Shown in pieces: positions 50,417-58,510 of a stretch of 64,000 bases of DNA. How positions within the stretch are numbered: the stretch's first letter is position 1; the number at the start of each line of letters is the position of its first letter. Origin of the DNA: Propionigenium maris DSM 9537 (GTDB lineage: Bacteria > Fusobacteriota > Fusobacteriia > Fusobacteriales > Fusobacteriaceae); NCBI RefSeq assembly GCF_027925155.1, contig NZ_BSDY01000008.1, positions 1 to 64,000 on the forward strand, written 5' to 3'. The position numbers and the translations under genes were made by a program. The notes under the pieces were generated by a model. It saw only the letters and a list, made by a program, of their open reading frames with translations, was not told the DNA's origin and made no database searches.

Positions 50417-52648
50417 ATGCAGCAAAGTAATGTAACAAAGTACTCAAAGTTTCTTTCGGAGGAGGTTGCTCTATCAGTCATCAAAGAAAAGCTGGTAGAG
50501 CACAAGAGACTACTGATCAAAGCCCCTACAGGTTGTGGAAAAACCTATACCTTTATCCAACTTGCAAAAGATAGGGAGGGGAAAACTATATTCTTGGTTC
50601 CTAATGTGTCTAATGTGACTCAGATAGCTGATGAATATGGTATTCCAGGGGTGCATGGTGATGAAGTGAAAGAAGGACTTTGGAGTGAAAGTAACGTTGT
50701 AGTAGCTACCTATGACAAGGCAGGATTTTTTCTGAAATCTAATTTGGAAAATCTTCTGATAGTTTTAGATGAAGCACACAACCTACAATCGCAGGCTAAC
50801 TTCAGAAGTGACGCTATCTTAAGAGTTAAGAAGTTAGTTGAGAAGTCCAAGGAGGCGGTTTTTTTATCGGCAACTATAAACCATTTAAAGCACGATTTAT
50901 ATGGTGAGGTCCTGAGGTTTGAACCAGAGGAACCTAAAAGCATCATAGGGAGATCTAAAATACTGACTTCTGGAAAAAGTTCAAATAAGGCTGTAGCCCT
51001 TGATCTTATAAGGAAGAAGGTAGCAGAAGGAAAGAGGTGTCTTGTAAAGATGAACCATAAAAACACACTGACCCAGTTCAAGAAGAGCTTAGAGAAATCC
51101 AAAATTTCCTCAGAGGTTCTTACTTCTGAAAATAAAAATAAAACAGGAGTGATGGAGAAGCTCCTAAGAGAAAAGACCATACCTAGTGAATATCAAGTGA
51201 TATTCTGTACCTCACTTCTGGATGCAGGTGTGAACCTAAAAGAAGTGGAGGTGGTAATTGATATTGAGAATGGTGACCCTAATGCGATAAGGCAATTTTC
51301 AGCTAGACCCCGAGTGAGCCTAGGGGAGCACTATGTAATCATCAAAGGAGATACTAAGGATAGAAAGCCTGAAGATAGATATACACGAGAAAAGGTGGAG
51401 GGAGTGATAGCAAATAGGCTAAGAATAGCAGCTTCTATCAAAGGGGATATTGAAAAGTGTTTTACCGATATGAAGGATGAAACACAGAAATATCTTCGAT
51501 TTAAATTCAGCTTAGTTGAAGATACCCTCGATGAAGAGTTCTATATAAAGGAGGAGAGTGAAGGGAAGTTTTATGTGGATGTGGAAGCATTAAGGAATGC
51601 TGAGTATGAAAACTACTACAGGAGTCTTCAAACTAACCCTGAGCTTCTACAAAAGGAACTTTCTAAATATGGACTTGCCACAGTGATAGAAGGGTATGAC
51701 CTGAAATCAAGTGGTGGAACAAATGCGGATTCGGTTTTAGAGGGAACAGAAGAGGAGAACGCTAAAGAGCTATCTCAGCAACTAAAAACTCTTCAAGCTC
51801 TAGACACTCAAAAGTTTGCTTTAGAGTGTTATCGAAGTGAAAAACCTAAAGATTATTTTTCTTCTAATAAATGGAGCAAAAAGGTAACGGTGCCCTCCGT
51901 TCTCTTTGAGACATTTGGGATGTATATGGCGTTGGGATTTCAATATCGACTTGCCTATGAGCTGATGATGAAATCATATGGTCCTAATCAGAAGAAGAAT
52001 AAGATTAGAAGCTATATTCAATCCTATGTTTATTCAAGATTAAAAGATGATCCTGAGGTTGTAAGAGACATTGGATATAAAAGCTTTGAAATAGTTTATA
52101 ACCTTTATGAAAAAGGTGCAACTGTGGAAGAAGAGAAAAAAACACTTGTACAGCATCAGAACCTTCTAGGAAAGGATTATACCCGAAATAAACTCACAAC
52201 ACGAGGGAATGAGCTATTTATCCTAGAACAGAAATCTACTACAAAAGATGGTAAAAAGGTTCATTATAAAGAATCCAAAGGCTTACATACAGCAAAAAGT
52301 ATTCTTGAAAACTTTAATATAACGGATCAAAAGTACATAGATGAGTTCCAAGAATTACTAGATGAAAAGATAAAAACTAAGCTGGTAGATCTTTATGTAG
52401 ACAAGGTCGTCGCACCAAACGCACCAGAGCTGAATGTAGATGATCCTATCGAAGGTAAAAGTAATGTATATTTTAGCCTGGACTTTAAGCACTGGATGGA
52501 GAAGTGTGAGGGTGAGATGGATAAACCTATACCATCTCCTTATTTTCCAGAAGATGTCACAACTAAGGAAAACTCCGGTGACTCTAACGATAATGTAAGT
52601 GAAGAAGAAGTAAAAGCTTCTAAAGTTGAAGGCTTAGAAGCAGCATAG
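50417..52648 (+). CDS. DEAD/DEAH-box (SF2) helicase, possible replication protein of the island
   Basis: A 743-residue protein. The N-terminal half is an SF2 helicase: Walker A APTGCGKTYTF near residues 35-45, motif II VLDEAHNLQ, motif III LSATINHL, and a motif VI-like FSARPRVSLGEHY. The C-terminal half is helical and charged and has no recognised domain. Such large helicase proteins take the place of a replication initiator on some plasmids and integrative elements. The upstream 200 nt contain small dyads (GTGGTACCAC near 50329). Strong SD GTGGAGG. G+C is higher than in the adjacent orphan genes. Confidence 0.75.
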   Translation: MQQSNVTKYSKFLSEEVALSVIKEKLVEHKRLLIKAPTGCGKTYTFIQLAKDREGKTIFLVPNVSNVTQIADEYGIPGVHGDEVKEGLWSESNVVVATYDKAGFFLKSNLENLLIVLDEAHNLQSQANFRSDAILRVKKLVEKSKEAVFLSATINHLKHDLYGEVLRFEPEEPKSIIGRSKILTSGKSSNKAVALDLIRKKVAEGKRCLVKMNHKNTLTQFKKSLEKSKISSEVLTSENKNKTGVMEKLLREKTIPSEYQVIFCTSLLDAGVNLKEVEVVIDIENGDPNAIRQFSARPRVSLGEHYVIIKGDTKDRKPEDRYTREKVEGVIANRLRIAASIKGDIEKCFTDMKDETQKYLRFKFSLVEDTLDEEFYIKEESEGKFYVDVEALRNAEYENYYRSLQTNPELLQKELSKYGLATVIEGYDLKSSGGTNADSVLEGTEEENAKELSQQLKTLQALDTQKFALECYRSEKPKDYFSSNKWSKKVTVPSVLFETFGMYMALGFQYRLAYELMMKSYGPNQKKNKIRSYIQSYVYSRLKDDPEVVRDIGYKSFEIVYNLYEKGATVEEEKKTLVQHQNLLGKDYTRNKLTTRGNELFILEQKSTTKDGKKVHYKESKGLHTAKSILENFNITDQKYIDEFQELLDEKIKTKLVDLYVDKVVAPNAPELNVDDPIEGKSNVYFSLDFKHWMEKCEGEMDKPIPSPYFPEDVTTKENSGDSNDNVSEEEVKASKVEGLEAA

Positions 52649-52721
52649 AAATAAAAGAGTAGAAGTTAAGTGGGAAGAGGTCTTCTCTTCTCACAATACA
52701 ATAATTGGAGGAGATCAAAAG

Positions 52722-53081
52722 ATGATAAATATTAGAAAAATGAAGAACTTTATAAAAATGGAGGAAAAATGCTTCTTTAGCGTGGAAGGGAAACTTCAGA
52801 GTCTTACAGAGGATTTTGATGATGAAGTGCTTTATGGAAATGTTGATGAAACCTACTACTCTATCCCTTTAGAACTAAAAGCTTTAGCCGAAACACTAGA
52901 GGGAAAGTTTATTAAGGCAGAAATACTTATGGACAAAAGGGGTTATATGGAAGTAAAAAAATTAGAACAGACTTCTAATCCAAGGTTGTCAAAATCTGTT
53001 GTTTGGACAAGTGAAATGTATGAAGAAATTTTAGGATTATGGGACAGAGGTCAGTTGGAAGCGTTTATAAATAAAAAATAA
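52722..53081 (+). CDS. Hypothetical protein
   Basis: A 119-residue protein 73 nt downstream of the helicase, behind GGAGGAGAT. Mixed alpha/beta, with a YYSIPLELKALAETLEGKFI segment. Probably cotranscribed with the helicase. Not recognised. Confidence 0.55.
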   Translation: MINIRKMKNFIKMEEKCFFSVEGKLQSLTEDFDDEVLYGNVDETYYSIPLELKALAETLEGKFIKAEILMDKRGYMEVKKLEQTSNPRLSKSVVWTSEMYEEILGLWDRGQLEAFINKK

Positions 53082-53140
53082 CTATATATTATAGTCTTGT
53101 AATGTGTTGGGTTGGATCAATTTAGATAGGAGGAATTGAG

Positions 53141-53287
53141 ATGAGATTAACAGTTATTGATAGGAAGAAGCTCTATAGGAGGGAGTATCAGAGGGATAGT
53201 ATTCAAGAGCTTACTGGTAGTGTGAGTGGGGAAAATATCCAAGAAAGTCTTTCAAGGGTAGTAGCTCAAATGATAACTCAAGGATAG
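53141..53287 (+). CDS. 48-residue protein upstream of the recombinase
   Basis: Short frame behind ATAGGAGG. Basic N-terminal half (VIDRKKLYRREYQRD) and an amphipathic C-terminal helix. It is the last gene before the recombinase and could be an accessory or directionality factor; no family match. A GC hairpin (53301-53326) lies between the two genes. Confidence 0.45.
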   Translation: MRLTVIDRKKLYRREYQRDSIQELTGSVSGENIQESLSRVVAQMITQG

Positions 53288-53347
53288 ATTTAGAAAAAAT
53301 GGGGGTAGGCGAATAGCCTATTCCCTTAACAAAAAAGGAGATAAAAC

Positions 53348-54994
53348 ATGGAAAAGAAAATTAGAGGAATTGCCTACGCGAGATATAGTAGTGAGAACCA
53401 AAAAAATGAGAGTATTGATTTTCAGCTCAGGGCAATAAATGATTATGCAAAAAGTCACAATATAGAAGTTGTAGAAACTTATATTGATAGAGCAAAATCT
53501 GCTACAACTGATAAAAGGCCAGACTTTCAAAGGATGATAAGAGAAAGTGAAAAAGGTGAGTTTGAAGTATTACTTTTATTTCGGCTGGATAGATTCAGTC
53601 GTGATAAATATGATGCTGTTTTCTATAAGAAGAAACTTCTGAAAAATGGTGTTAAGGTTGTCAGTGTAACAGAACAGTTATCAGATAATCCAGAGTCGGT
53701 AATACTTGAAAGCGTTTTAGAAGGTATGGCAGATTATTATAGCAAGAACCTTTCTAATCTTGTTACACGTGGGATGTTAGAGCAGAGCAGGAAAGCGATC
53801 CATATAGGAGGCAAGCCACCTTTAGGTTACGATGTAGATAAAGAGACTAGGAAGTACGTTATTAATGAAGAGGAAGCGAAGTCTATCAGGATAATCTTTG
53901 AGAAGTACCTGCAAGGACATACAGTTATGAGTATAGTTGAAGAACTTAATGGGAGGGGCTACAAGACTAAAAAAGGCGTTTCATTCGGGACTAACAGCAT
54001 AAGGGGGATAATAAAGAATGAAAAATACTGTGGTACATTTGTGTTTAATAAATCAGCTTCTAAAGATGCCTTTGGAAGACGAAATAACCATAAGACCAAG
54101 GATGAAAAGGATATCATCAGAGTTAAGGGAGGAATGCCCGCAATCATTTCAGAGGAAGATTATAAGAAAGCACAAGCTTTAATGGCAACTAGGAAGCATG
54201 GTCAGGGTAGGCAGAAGGCTAAGGAAATATATCTTCTATCGGGTATCATAAAATGTGATTGTGGACATGCAATGTATGGTAATAGAAGAAAGCCTAAAGG
54301 GAAACCACTTTACATTTCTTATCGCTGTGGTGCCAGACATAAGAAAGGTGCTGCAAGCGAATGTAAGACTCCTGAGATTAGGAAGGAGTATATCGAGGAC
54401 TATGTTTTAACAGAGCTAGAAAATTTCTTGGTGAATAATGAAACAGCTTCTAGCATAGTAGAGAGAGTTAACGAGTATGTAGATCAGGAGAATAACGTTT
54501 ATAGAGAGAAACTGAGTTACATAGAGAAGGAGATATCTACTTTAGATGGCCAGATCGGAAATATCATAAAGGCCATTATGGACGGATTTGCTCAAGAGGA
54601 GTTCAAAGTGAAGCTTGAGGAGCTTAAAAAGGAAAAAACTAGACTAAAGCTAGAGAAAAGTAAGTATTCTAAAGAGGTAATAGCCCCAAATATAGATATA
54701 CAGACTGTTAGAGAGAAGCTTAATCATTTGAAGGGATATGTCAAGACAAGGAACTTACCTGAGTGTAGGAAGCTTATTAAGGATTTTGTGAAGGAAGTAA
54801 TTGTATATGAAAGTCACGTTGAGGTGAAGCTCAACGTGGCTTCTTTTGTTTTTGAAGGGCTAAAGTCAGGAGAGCAAATAAAGAAAAAGAGAGATGACTT
54901 GTATGTAAAGAATAGCCAAGCTTGCTACTATAAATTTCTAAGAGAAAGGGGATATAAGTATAGTAGAGAAGCAAGTCAATATGGATTAAACTAA
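53348..54994 (+). CDS. Large serine recombinase
   Basis: A 548-residue site-specific recombinase. The resolvase-type catalytic domain (1-150) has the nucleophile Ser14 in IAYARYSSENQ and the LLLFRLDRFSRD motif. The recombinase domain follows (GKPPLGYDVD, then RGIIKNEKYCGTFVFNK). A zinc ribbon (CDCGHAMYG ... CGARHKKG ... CKTPE) lies near 300-345, and a long coiled coil near 370-440. All key residues are present. It is close to the right end of island 1, as expected for an integrase, though serine enzymes usually use short crossover sites and do not favour RNA gene ends. Confidence 0.93.
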   Translation: MEKKIRGIAYARYSSENQKNESIDFQLRAINDYAKSHNIEVVETYIDRAKSATTDKRPDFQRMIRESEKGEFEVLLLFRLDRFSRDKYDAVFYKKKLLKNGVKVVSVTEQLSDNPESVILESVLEGMADYYSKNLSNLVTRGMLEQSRKAIHIGGKPPLGYDVDKETRKYVINEEEAKSIRIIFEKYLQGHTVMSIVEELNGRGYKTKKGVSFGTNSIRGIIKNEKYCGTFVFNKSASKDAFGRRNNHKTKDEKDIIRVKGGMPAIISEEDYKKAQALMATRKHGQGRQKAKEIYLLSGIIKCDCGHAMYGNRRKPKGKPLYISYRCGARHKKGAASECKTPEIRKEYIEDYVLTELENFLVNNETASSIVERVNEYVDQENNVYREKLSYIEKEISTLDGQIGNIIKAIMDGFAQEEFKVKLEELKKEKTRLKLEKSKYSKEVIAPNIDIQTVREKLNHLKGYVKTRNLPECRKLIKDFVKEVIVYESHVEVKLNVASFVFEGLKSGEQIKKKRDDLYVKNSQACYYKFLRERGYKYSREASQYGLN

Positions 54995-55060
54995 TTGAAA
55001 TAAAACCTCAAAAGTGCTATATTAAAACCCTAAAATTAATTTAAATAAGGGGGAGGAAGA

Positions 55061-55465
55061 ATGAACGATATAGCAAGAGATTTAAATTGTGACAAGTGGC
55101 AAGAAGTGATGTATGAAGAAGATTTTTCTGAAGTACAAGAAAATCAGGTTTGGCAAATATTAAAGAAACTAACCTTAAAAGAACACAATGATAATGAAGG
55201 TTTGCACTGGGGAGTGTACAATATTTTATCAGGAGAAGAAGCGATTGAAAAAAGGATTGAAAATCTTAACTTTGAAATTACCGAGTTTAAAAATGGTGCA
55301 GGGAACTTTGAAGTAGAAGAACTTGATGATTTACTTGGTGACTTATTAGAAGAAGAAGAAGTAGGATTAGGTGGCTGTATACATTGTGATGATAAAGCAG
55401 TTATAGATGCTGGGGAACATGGTAATCTCTGTGAAGACTGTTACGATCAACACATAACAGAATAG
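55061..55465 (+). CDS. Small protein with C-terminal zinc ribbon
   Basis: A 134-residue acidic protein whose last 30 residues contain a C-x2-C ... C-x2-C pair (CIHCDD and NLCEDCYDQH), most likely a zinc ribbon. The rest is helical. It starts behind AAGGGGGAGG and ends 29 nt before the internal attachment site, making it the last gene of island 1. Not recognised. Confidence 0.6.
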   Translation: MNDIARDLNCDKWQEVMYEEDFSEVQENQVWQILKKLTLKEHNDNEGLHWGVYNILSGEEAIEKRIENLNFEITEFKNGAGNFEVEELDDLLGDLLEEEEVGLGGCIHCDDKAVIDAGEHGNLCEDCYDQHITE

Positions 55466-55473
55466 TTCTAGTC

Positions 55474-55521
55474 GAGGATCAGGTGTGTGGAAGCTCACTT
55501 CCACCATGAAATCCACGACTG
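55474..55521 (+). other. Internal attachment site between islands 1 and 2
   Basis: Right-end arm GAGGATCAGGTGTG (55474-55487), then core TCACTTCCACCA (55495-55506), then the left end of the next island (from 55507). The 27 bases 55496-55521 plus core repeat 36863-36889 almost exactly. The right arm recurs at 58358-58371 with the same 21-nt distance to the core. Confidence 0.82.
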
Positions 55522-55546
55522 TAAAGTTTGCGGTTTTGATATAAGT

Positions 55547-55579
55547 AAGAGCTAAGAAGAAATTCTTAGCTCTTTTTTT
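55547..55579 (+). terminator. Bidirectional terminator at the left end of island 2
   Basis: AAGAGCTAAGAA (55547-55558) / TTCTTAGCTCTT (55563-55574) and T-run; the mirrored A-run would serve the minus-strand RHH gene. Confidence 0.9.
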
Positions 55580-55584
55580 GTATC

Positions 55585-55842
55585 TCAAATTAGAGTAAAA
55601 GAATCTACCCTAGAGATAATCACTAAAGTTCTATCATCTGAAATGTACCCTATGCTATAGAGCTTCAGCTCCATCTTTTCAGCTTCAAGATTTCTAAAGA
55701 TCAGATTTTCAATAAGACAAGACTTAGTAAGTTTATGACCCTTAGAGTATTTTTTCAACATATCAGCTATCTTGGAGTTGATCATAAGTGGGAGCTTATA
55801 TGGGTGCTTATTCCTTTCAAATTTAACTAAATGTGCATTCAT
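55585..55842 (-). CDS. Ribbon-helix-helix regulator, island 2
   Basis: An 85-residue relative of the RHH protein of island 1: the two share the N-terminal layout MN-H/T-L-V/I-x-F followed by the LPLMINSKIADMLKKYSKG strand and the KSCLIENLIFRNL helix. It has an extra C-terminal beta-rich tail of about 30 residues. It lies beside a palindrome of the same layout (55858-55885), so the pair of regulators and operators has diverged together. Confidence 0.72.
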   Translation of the reverse strand: MNAHLVKFERNKHPYKLPLMINSKIADMLKKYSKGHKLTKSCLIENLIFRNLEAEKMELKLYSIGYISDDRTLVIISRVDSFTLI

Positions 55843-55857
55843 GCTGTTACTTTCTTT

Positions 55858-55885
55858 TCTAAATTTTATTAATGTAATATTTAGA
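55858..55885. promoter_or_regulatory. Operator-like palindrome, island 2
   Basis: TCTAAATTTTA (55858-55868) and TAATATTTAGA (55875-55885), 10 of 11 positions paired, 6-bp spacer; counterpart of 43301-43328. Confidence 0.7.
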
Positions 55886-56002
55886 AGCTCCCTGTAAGTT
55901 CGAGTGTAATGAGCCTTGGACTCTAATACGTATAGAAACGGTGTAAGGAGTATAGGAGATGTTTATTAATGTGATTTTATTTTTATAAAATAAACAAAAG
56001 AC

Positions 56003-56032
56003 TTGTTTTTAAATCTAAATTTAATGTATATT
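56003..56032 (+). promoter_or_regulatory. Rightward island 2 promoter
   Basis: TTGTTT (56003-56008), an 18-bp spacer and TATATT (56027-56032), with flanks like those of the island 1 promoter. Confidence 0.65.
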
Positions 56033-56069
56033 ATTGAGTGGGATAAAATAAAAAATTAGGGGTGAGATC

Positions 56070-58268
56070 ATGGTTGCTTTAGAGGAAATAAAAAGGGGAA
56101 TTAAAAATAAGAATGAAGAAAAAGTGGTTGAAGGGTTAAAAAATCTAATAAAAGAAGAGCCTAAAAATATAAAAAAAGCAGTATTAATGAGAAATACTAT
56201 AATAGAGCCATTAAACCGTAAATGTAATAAGGAAGATAATGACTTTTTTATAAGGGCTATCATTAAAGTTATCGCAGAAGAAATTAAAGAAGATAATGTG
56301 AAATCATTAGCATATCTTAGAGAGTTATTAGAAATAATGAACTCAATTAATACTATCTTTAAAAGTGTTGAGTTAAATAACGAAAGATTAAAAGATAACA
56401 AATTTAAAAATCATACCTTTTTACAAAAAATTCATAGTTTTATGGCATTTTTTGAATCTCAAAGACTATACATGTCTAAAGAGAAAGTAGTAGAAGAAGG
56501 AGAGTTTGTGACTGGAATGGAAAAAGAAGTCGCAAAATATGCTGTAGAAGGTAGGGAAATAGTAGTTCCAGATAGAGGGCATTTAGAAGGGTTGATAGAA
56601 TCAGGAGAAGCACTATACAATTTATGTTTTTATGAGCATAAAGATAGTATAGAAGAAGAATTTGATAAAAGTAATGACTGGATATCGCCTTATATGAACC
56701 CAGGCTTTGAAGAAATTATGCATTTAGCACATCATAGAAAATTATTAGAAGATATCTGGAGCAGATTTAAATATGCTGACTGGAAGTTGGAATCAAAAGA
56801 AGAGGTAGAAAAATTTTATCCCAATAATAAAAAAATAGAAGCAATGAAGCATGTTGCAACTCATAGGTATACCTATAGAGTAAATTCTATAGGTAATAAT
56901 ATTATAAAAGAAAAAGAAAGAGAGATGAGAGAAGCTTATACTAAAATAGTAAAAAGTTCTGACAATATAACGATGGGACTCTTAGATAATTTATTTAGAA
57001 TAACTAAAGAGGAGTACTTGGAACTTAATTACTTTATAAATGAACTTTCAAGAGCTTCTAAAGAGTTGCTAGCTCCTATTTATTTTGATACTAGTATATC
57101 AGAAATAAAAATTGAAGAATATATATTGGGCTGTGAGTATTTACAGACTTTAGCTCTAATATACCAAGAAGCTGAGAAGAATAAGTTCATAGAAACAGAA
57201 AATAATCAAAATTTATTAGTTCCTTTAGTAAGTTTAGATAAATTAATAGGTCATTTTTCAAATGTACATGACATTGAACTAAAAAAAGCAAAACAAATTA
57301 TAGAAACATACGTTTTTGGAAAAGACTTAAAATTAGACTTGTTTTCACAACCACTTCCATATGTAGGGGGTAATAATGTGATATTTTCTACTAATTTAAT
57401 TTTACAATTAAATATTTTTAGAATGATAGAAATGCTTGTAAATAAAGTCTCATCAGAGGATGTTGCTAAAAAAGGAATACAATTTGAAAAAGAGATTCGT
57501 GAGGCATTAAGCCTAAATCCTCATATTAATGTAAATAAGGATGCTTTAAAGTACGAAGCATTTGACGGTAGAGAGATAGAATATGATTTTATTGGAACTT
57601 TTGAAGATTGCTTAATTTTGATGGAGTTTAAGCATTTAAAGGTACCATATACTGATAAAGAGAGATATAATTCTTTTGAAACATTAAAAGAAGCTTTTGA
57701 GCAAATAAAAAGGAGAAGTGAGTCTGTAGAAAAGGATTGGGAGAAAATAAAAGAACTTTCTACCCTAGATCTTCCAGAAAAACCTTTCAAAGAGGAGAAA
57801 ATTATAAAAATAGTGTGTACTAATATCTATGAATTTACAACTCTTGAGGAAGATAATATAAAGGTTATAGATTCAACCTCTTTATTATGTTACTTTGTAA
57901 AGAAAAATACAGAGGTATTTGCTTCAGATGATTCAGTTTACAAAAGATTATCTCTATGTAAAAAGAGTAAACCGACAGTAAAAGAATTCTTAGAATTTTT
58001 AGAAAACCCTATAACGATAGAACCATTTAAAAAAGCTTTTAGTGAGCAGCTTCGTCCTATACAGATAATGGGGAAAGAGGACAATATAGCTATATATGAA
58101 TTGATATTAAAAAAAGATCCTTATAAAGAATACATAAAAAAAATATTAGAGGACCCCAAAAAAATAAAGAAAGAACCAGAGAAAATAAAAAAGAAGAAAA
58201 AGTTAGGAAGAAATGAAAAGTGTTTTTGTGGAAGTGGAAAAAAATATAAAAAATGTTGTTTGAATTAG
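56070..58268 (+). CDS. PD-(D/E)XK nuclease-like protein with C-terminal SEC-C motif
   Basis: A 732-residue AT-rich protein. The first 460 residues are helical and not recognised. Around 470-560 a nuclease-like core is visible: GIQFEKEIREAL, then Asp506 in EIEYDFIG, and Glu519-Phe-Lys521 in LILMEFKHL, giving the spacing of a PD-(D/E)XK site. The C-terminus (713-732) is a SEC-C zinc motif, CFCGSGKKYKKCC. It is the only cargo of island 2, controlled by the duplicated regulator region, and is closed by a terminator. An anti-phage nuclease is a reasonable guess. Confidence 0.72.
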   Translation: MVALEEIKRGIKNKNEEKVVEGLKNLIKEEPKNIKKAVLMRNTIIEPLNRKCNKEDNDFFIRAIIKVIAEEIKEDNVKSLAYLRELLEIMNSINTIFKSVELNNERLKDNKFKNHTFLQKIHSFMAFFESQRLYMSKEKVVEEGEFVTGMEKEVAKYAVEGREIVVPDRGHLEGLIESGEALYNLCFYEHKDSIEEEFDKSNDWISPYMNPGFEEIMHLAHHRKLLEDIWSRFKYADWKLESKEEVEKFYPNNKKIEAMKHVATHRYTYRVNSIGNNIIKEKEREMREAYTKIVKSSDNITMGLLDNLFRITKEEYLELNYFINELSRASKELLAPIYFDTSISEIKIEEYILGCEYLQTLALIYQEAEKNKFIETENNQNLLVPLVSLDKLIGHFSNVHDIELKKAKQIIETYVFGKDLKLDLFSQPLPYVGGNNVIFSTNLILQLNIFRMIEMLVNKVSSEDVAKKGIQFEKEIREALSLNPHINVNKDALKYEAFDGREIEYDFIGTFEDCLILMEFKHLKVPYTDKERYNSFETLKEAFEQIKRRSESVEKDWEKIKELSTLDLPEKPFKEEKIIKIVCTNIYEFTTLEEDNIKVIDSTSLLCYFVKKNTEVFASDDSVYKRLSLCKKSKPTVKEFLEFLENPITIEPFKKAFSEQLRPIQIMGKEDNIAIYELILKKDPYKEYIKKILEDPKKIKKEPEKIKKKKKLGRNEKCFCGSGKKYKKCCLN

Positions 58269-58278
58269 AAAAATTGAG

Positions 58279-58310
58279 ACTAGCTACCTAATGGTAGCTA
58301 GTTTTCTTTA
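58279..58310 (+). terminator. Terminator after the nuclease-like gene
   Basis: ACTAGCTACC (58279-58288) / GGTAGCTAGT (58293-58302), then TTTTC. Confidence 0.88.
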
Positions 58311-58357
58311 TTTTCTCCTCTATCTCTTCTTGAAAAATATAGGGTATATTTATAGTA

Positions 58358-58390
58358 GAGGATTAGGTGAGCAACAGGTCACTTCCACCA
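58358..58390 (+). other. Right attachment site of island 2
   Basis: Right arm GAGGATTAGGTGAG (58358-58371) and core TCACTTCCACCA (58379-58390). What follows (AATGAATTTAAGACC with a GGTCTT partner) is a hairpin that may be the original ssrA terminator. Confidence 0.78.
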
Positions 58391-58428
58391 AATGAATTTA
58401 AGACCACAACGGTCTTTAGATAAAGAAA

Positions 58429-58452
58429 AGAAGAGGCTTATGCCTCTTTTTT
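58429..58452 (+). terminator. Terminator right of the islands
   Basis: AAGAGGC (58431-58437) / GCCTCTT (58442-58448) with T-run. Confidence 0.82.
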
Positions 58453-58510
58453 AGTATATAAAAATAAAAGAAGTTATTAAAATAGAGTTAATATATTAGG
58501 AGGTGGGATA

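Larger units (their letters stand above)
36875..55494 (+). mobile_element. Genomic island 1 integrated at ssrA
   Basis: About 18.6 kb between two copies of the ssrA 3' end. It contains a large serine recombinase near the right end, an SF2 helicase that may be its replication protein, an RHH regulator, a KilAC protein and many small orphan genes, but no capsid, terminase or conjugation genes that I recognise. Cargo sits on the left (kinase, nuclease/SMC pair, small-protein module). It lacks the dispersed repeats of the chromosome and its genes are AT-rich. Confidence 0.8.
55507..58378 (+). mobile_element. Genomic mini-island 2 (integrase-less)
   Basis: About 2.9 kb with the same left end (TGAAATCCACGACTG) and right arm (GAGGATTAGGTGAG) as island 1. 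It holds only an RHH regulator, the shared regulatory region and one 732-residue cargo protein. It has no recombinase of its own, so it would need one in trans, plausibly that of island 1. Confidence 0.75.

Noticed and set aside
36875..58378. Prophage
   Set aside because: Apart from a KilAC-like protein and the recombinase there are no capsid, portal, terminase, tail or lysis genes. Satellite or plasmid-like island fits better.
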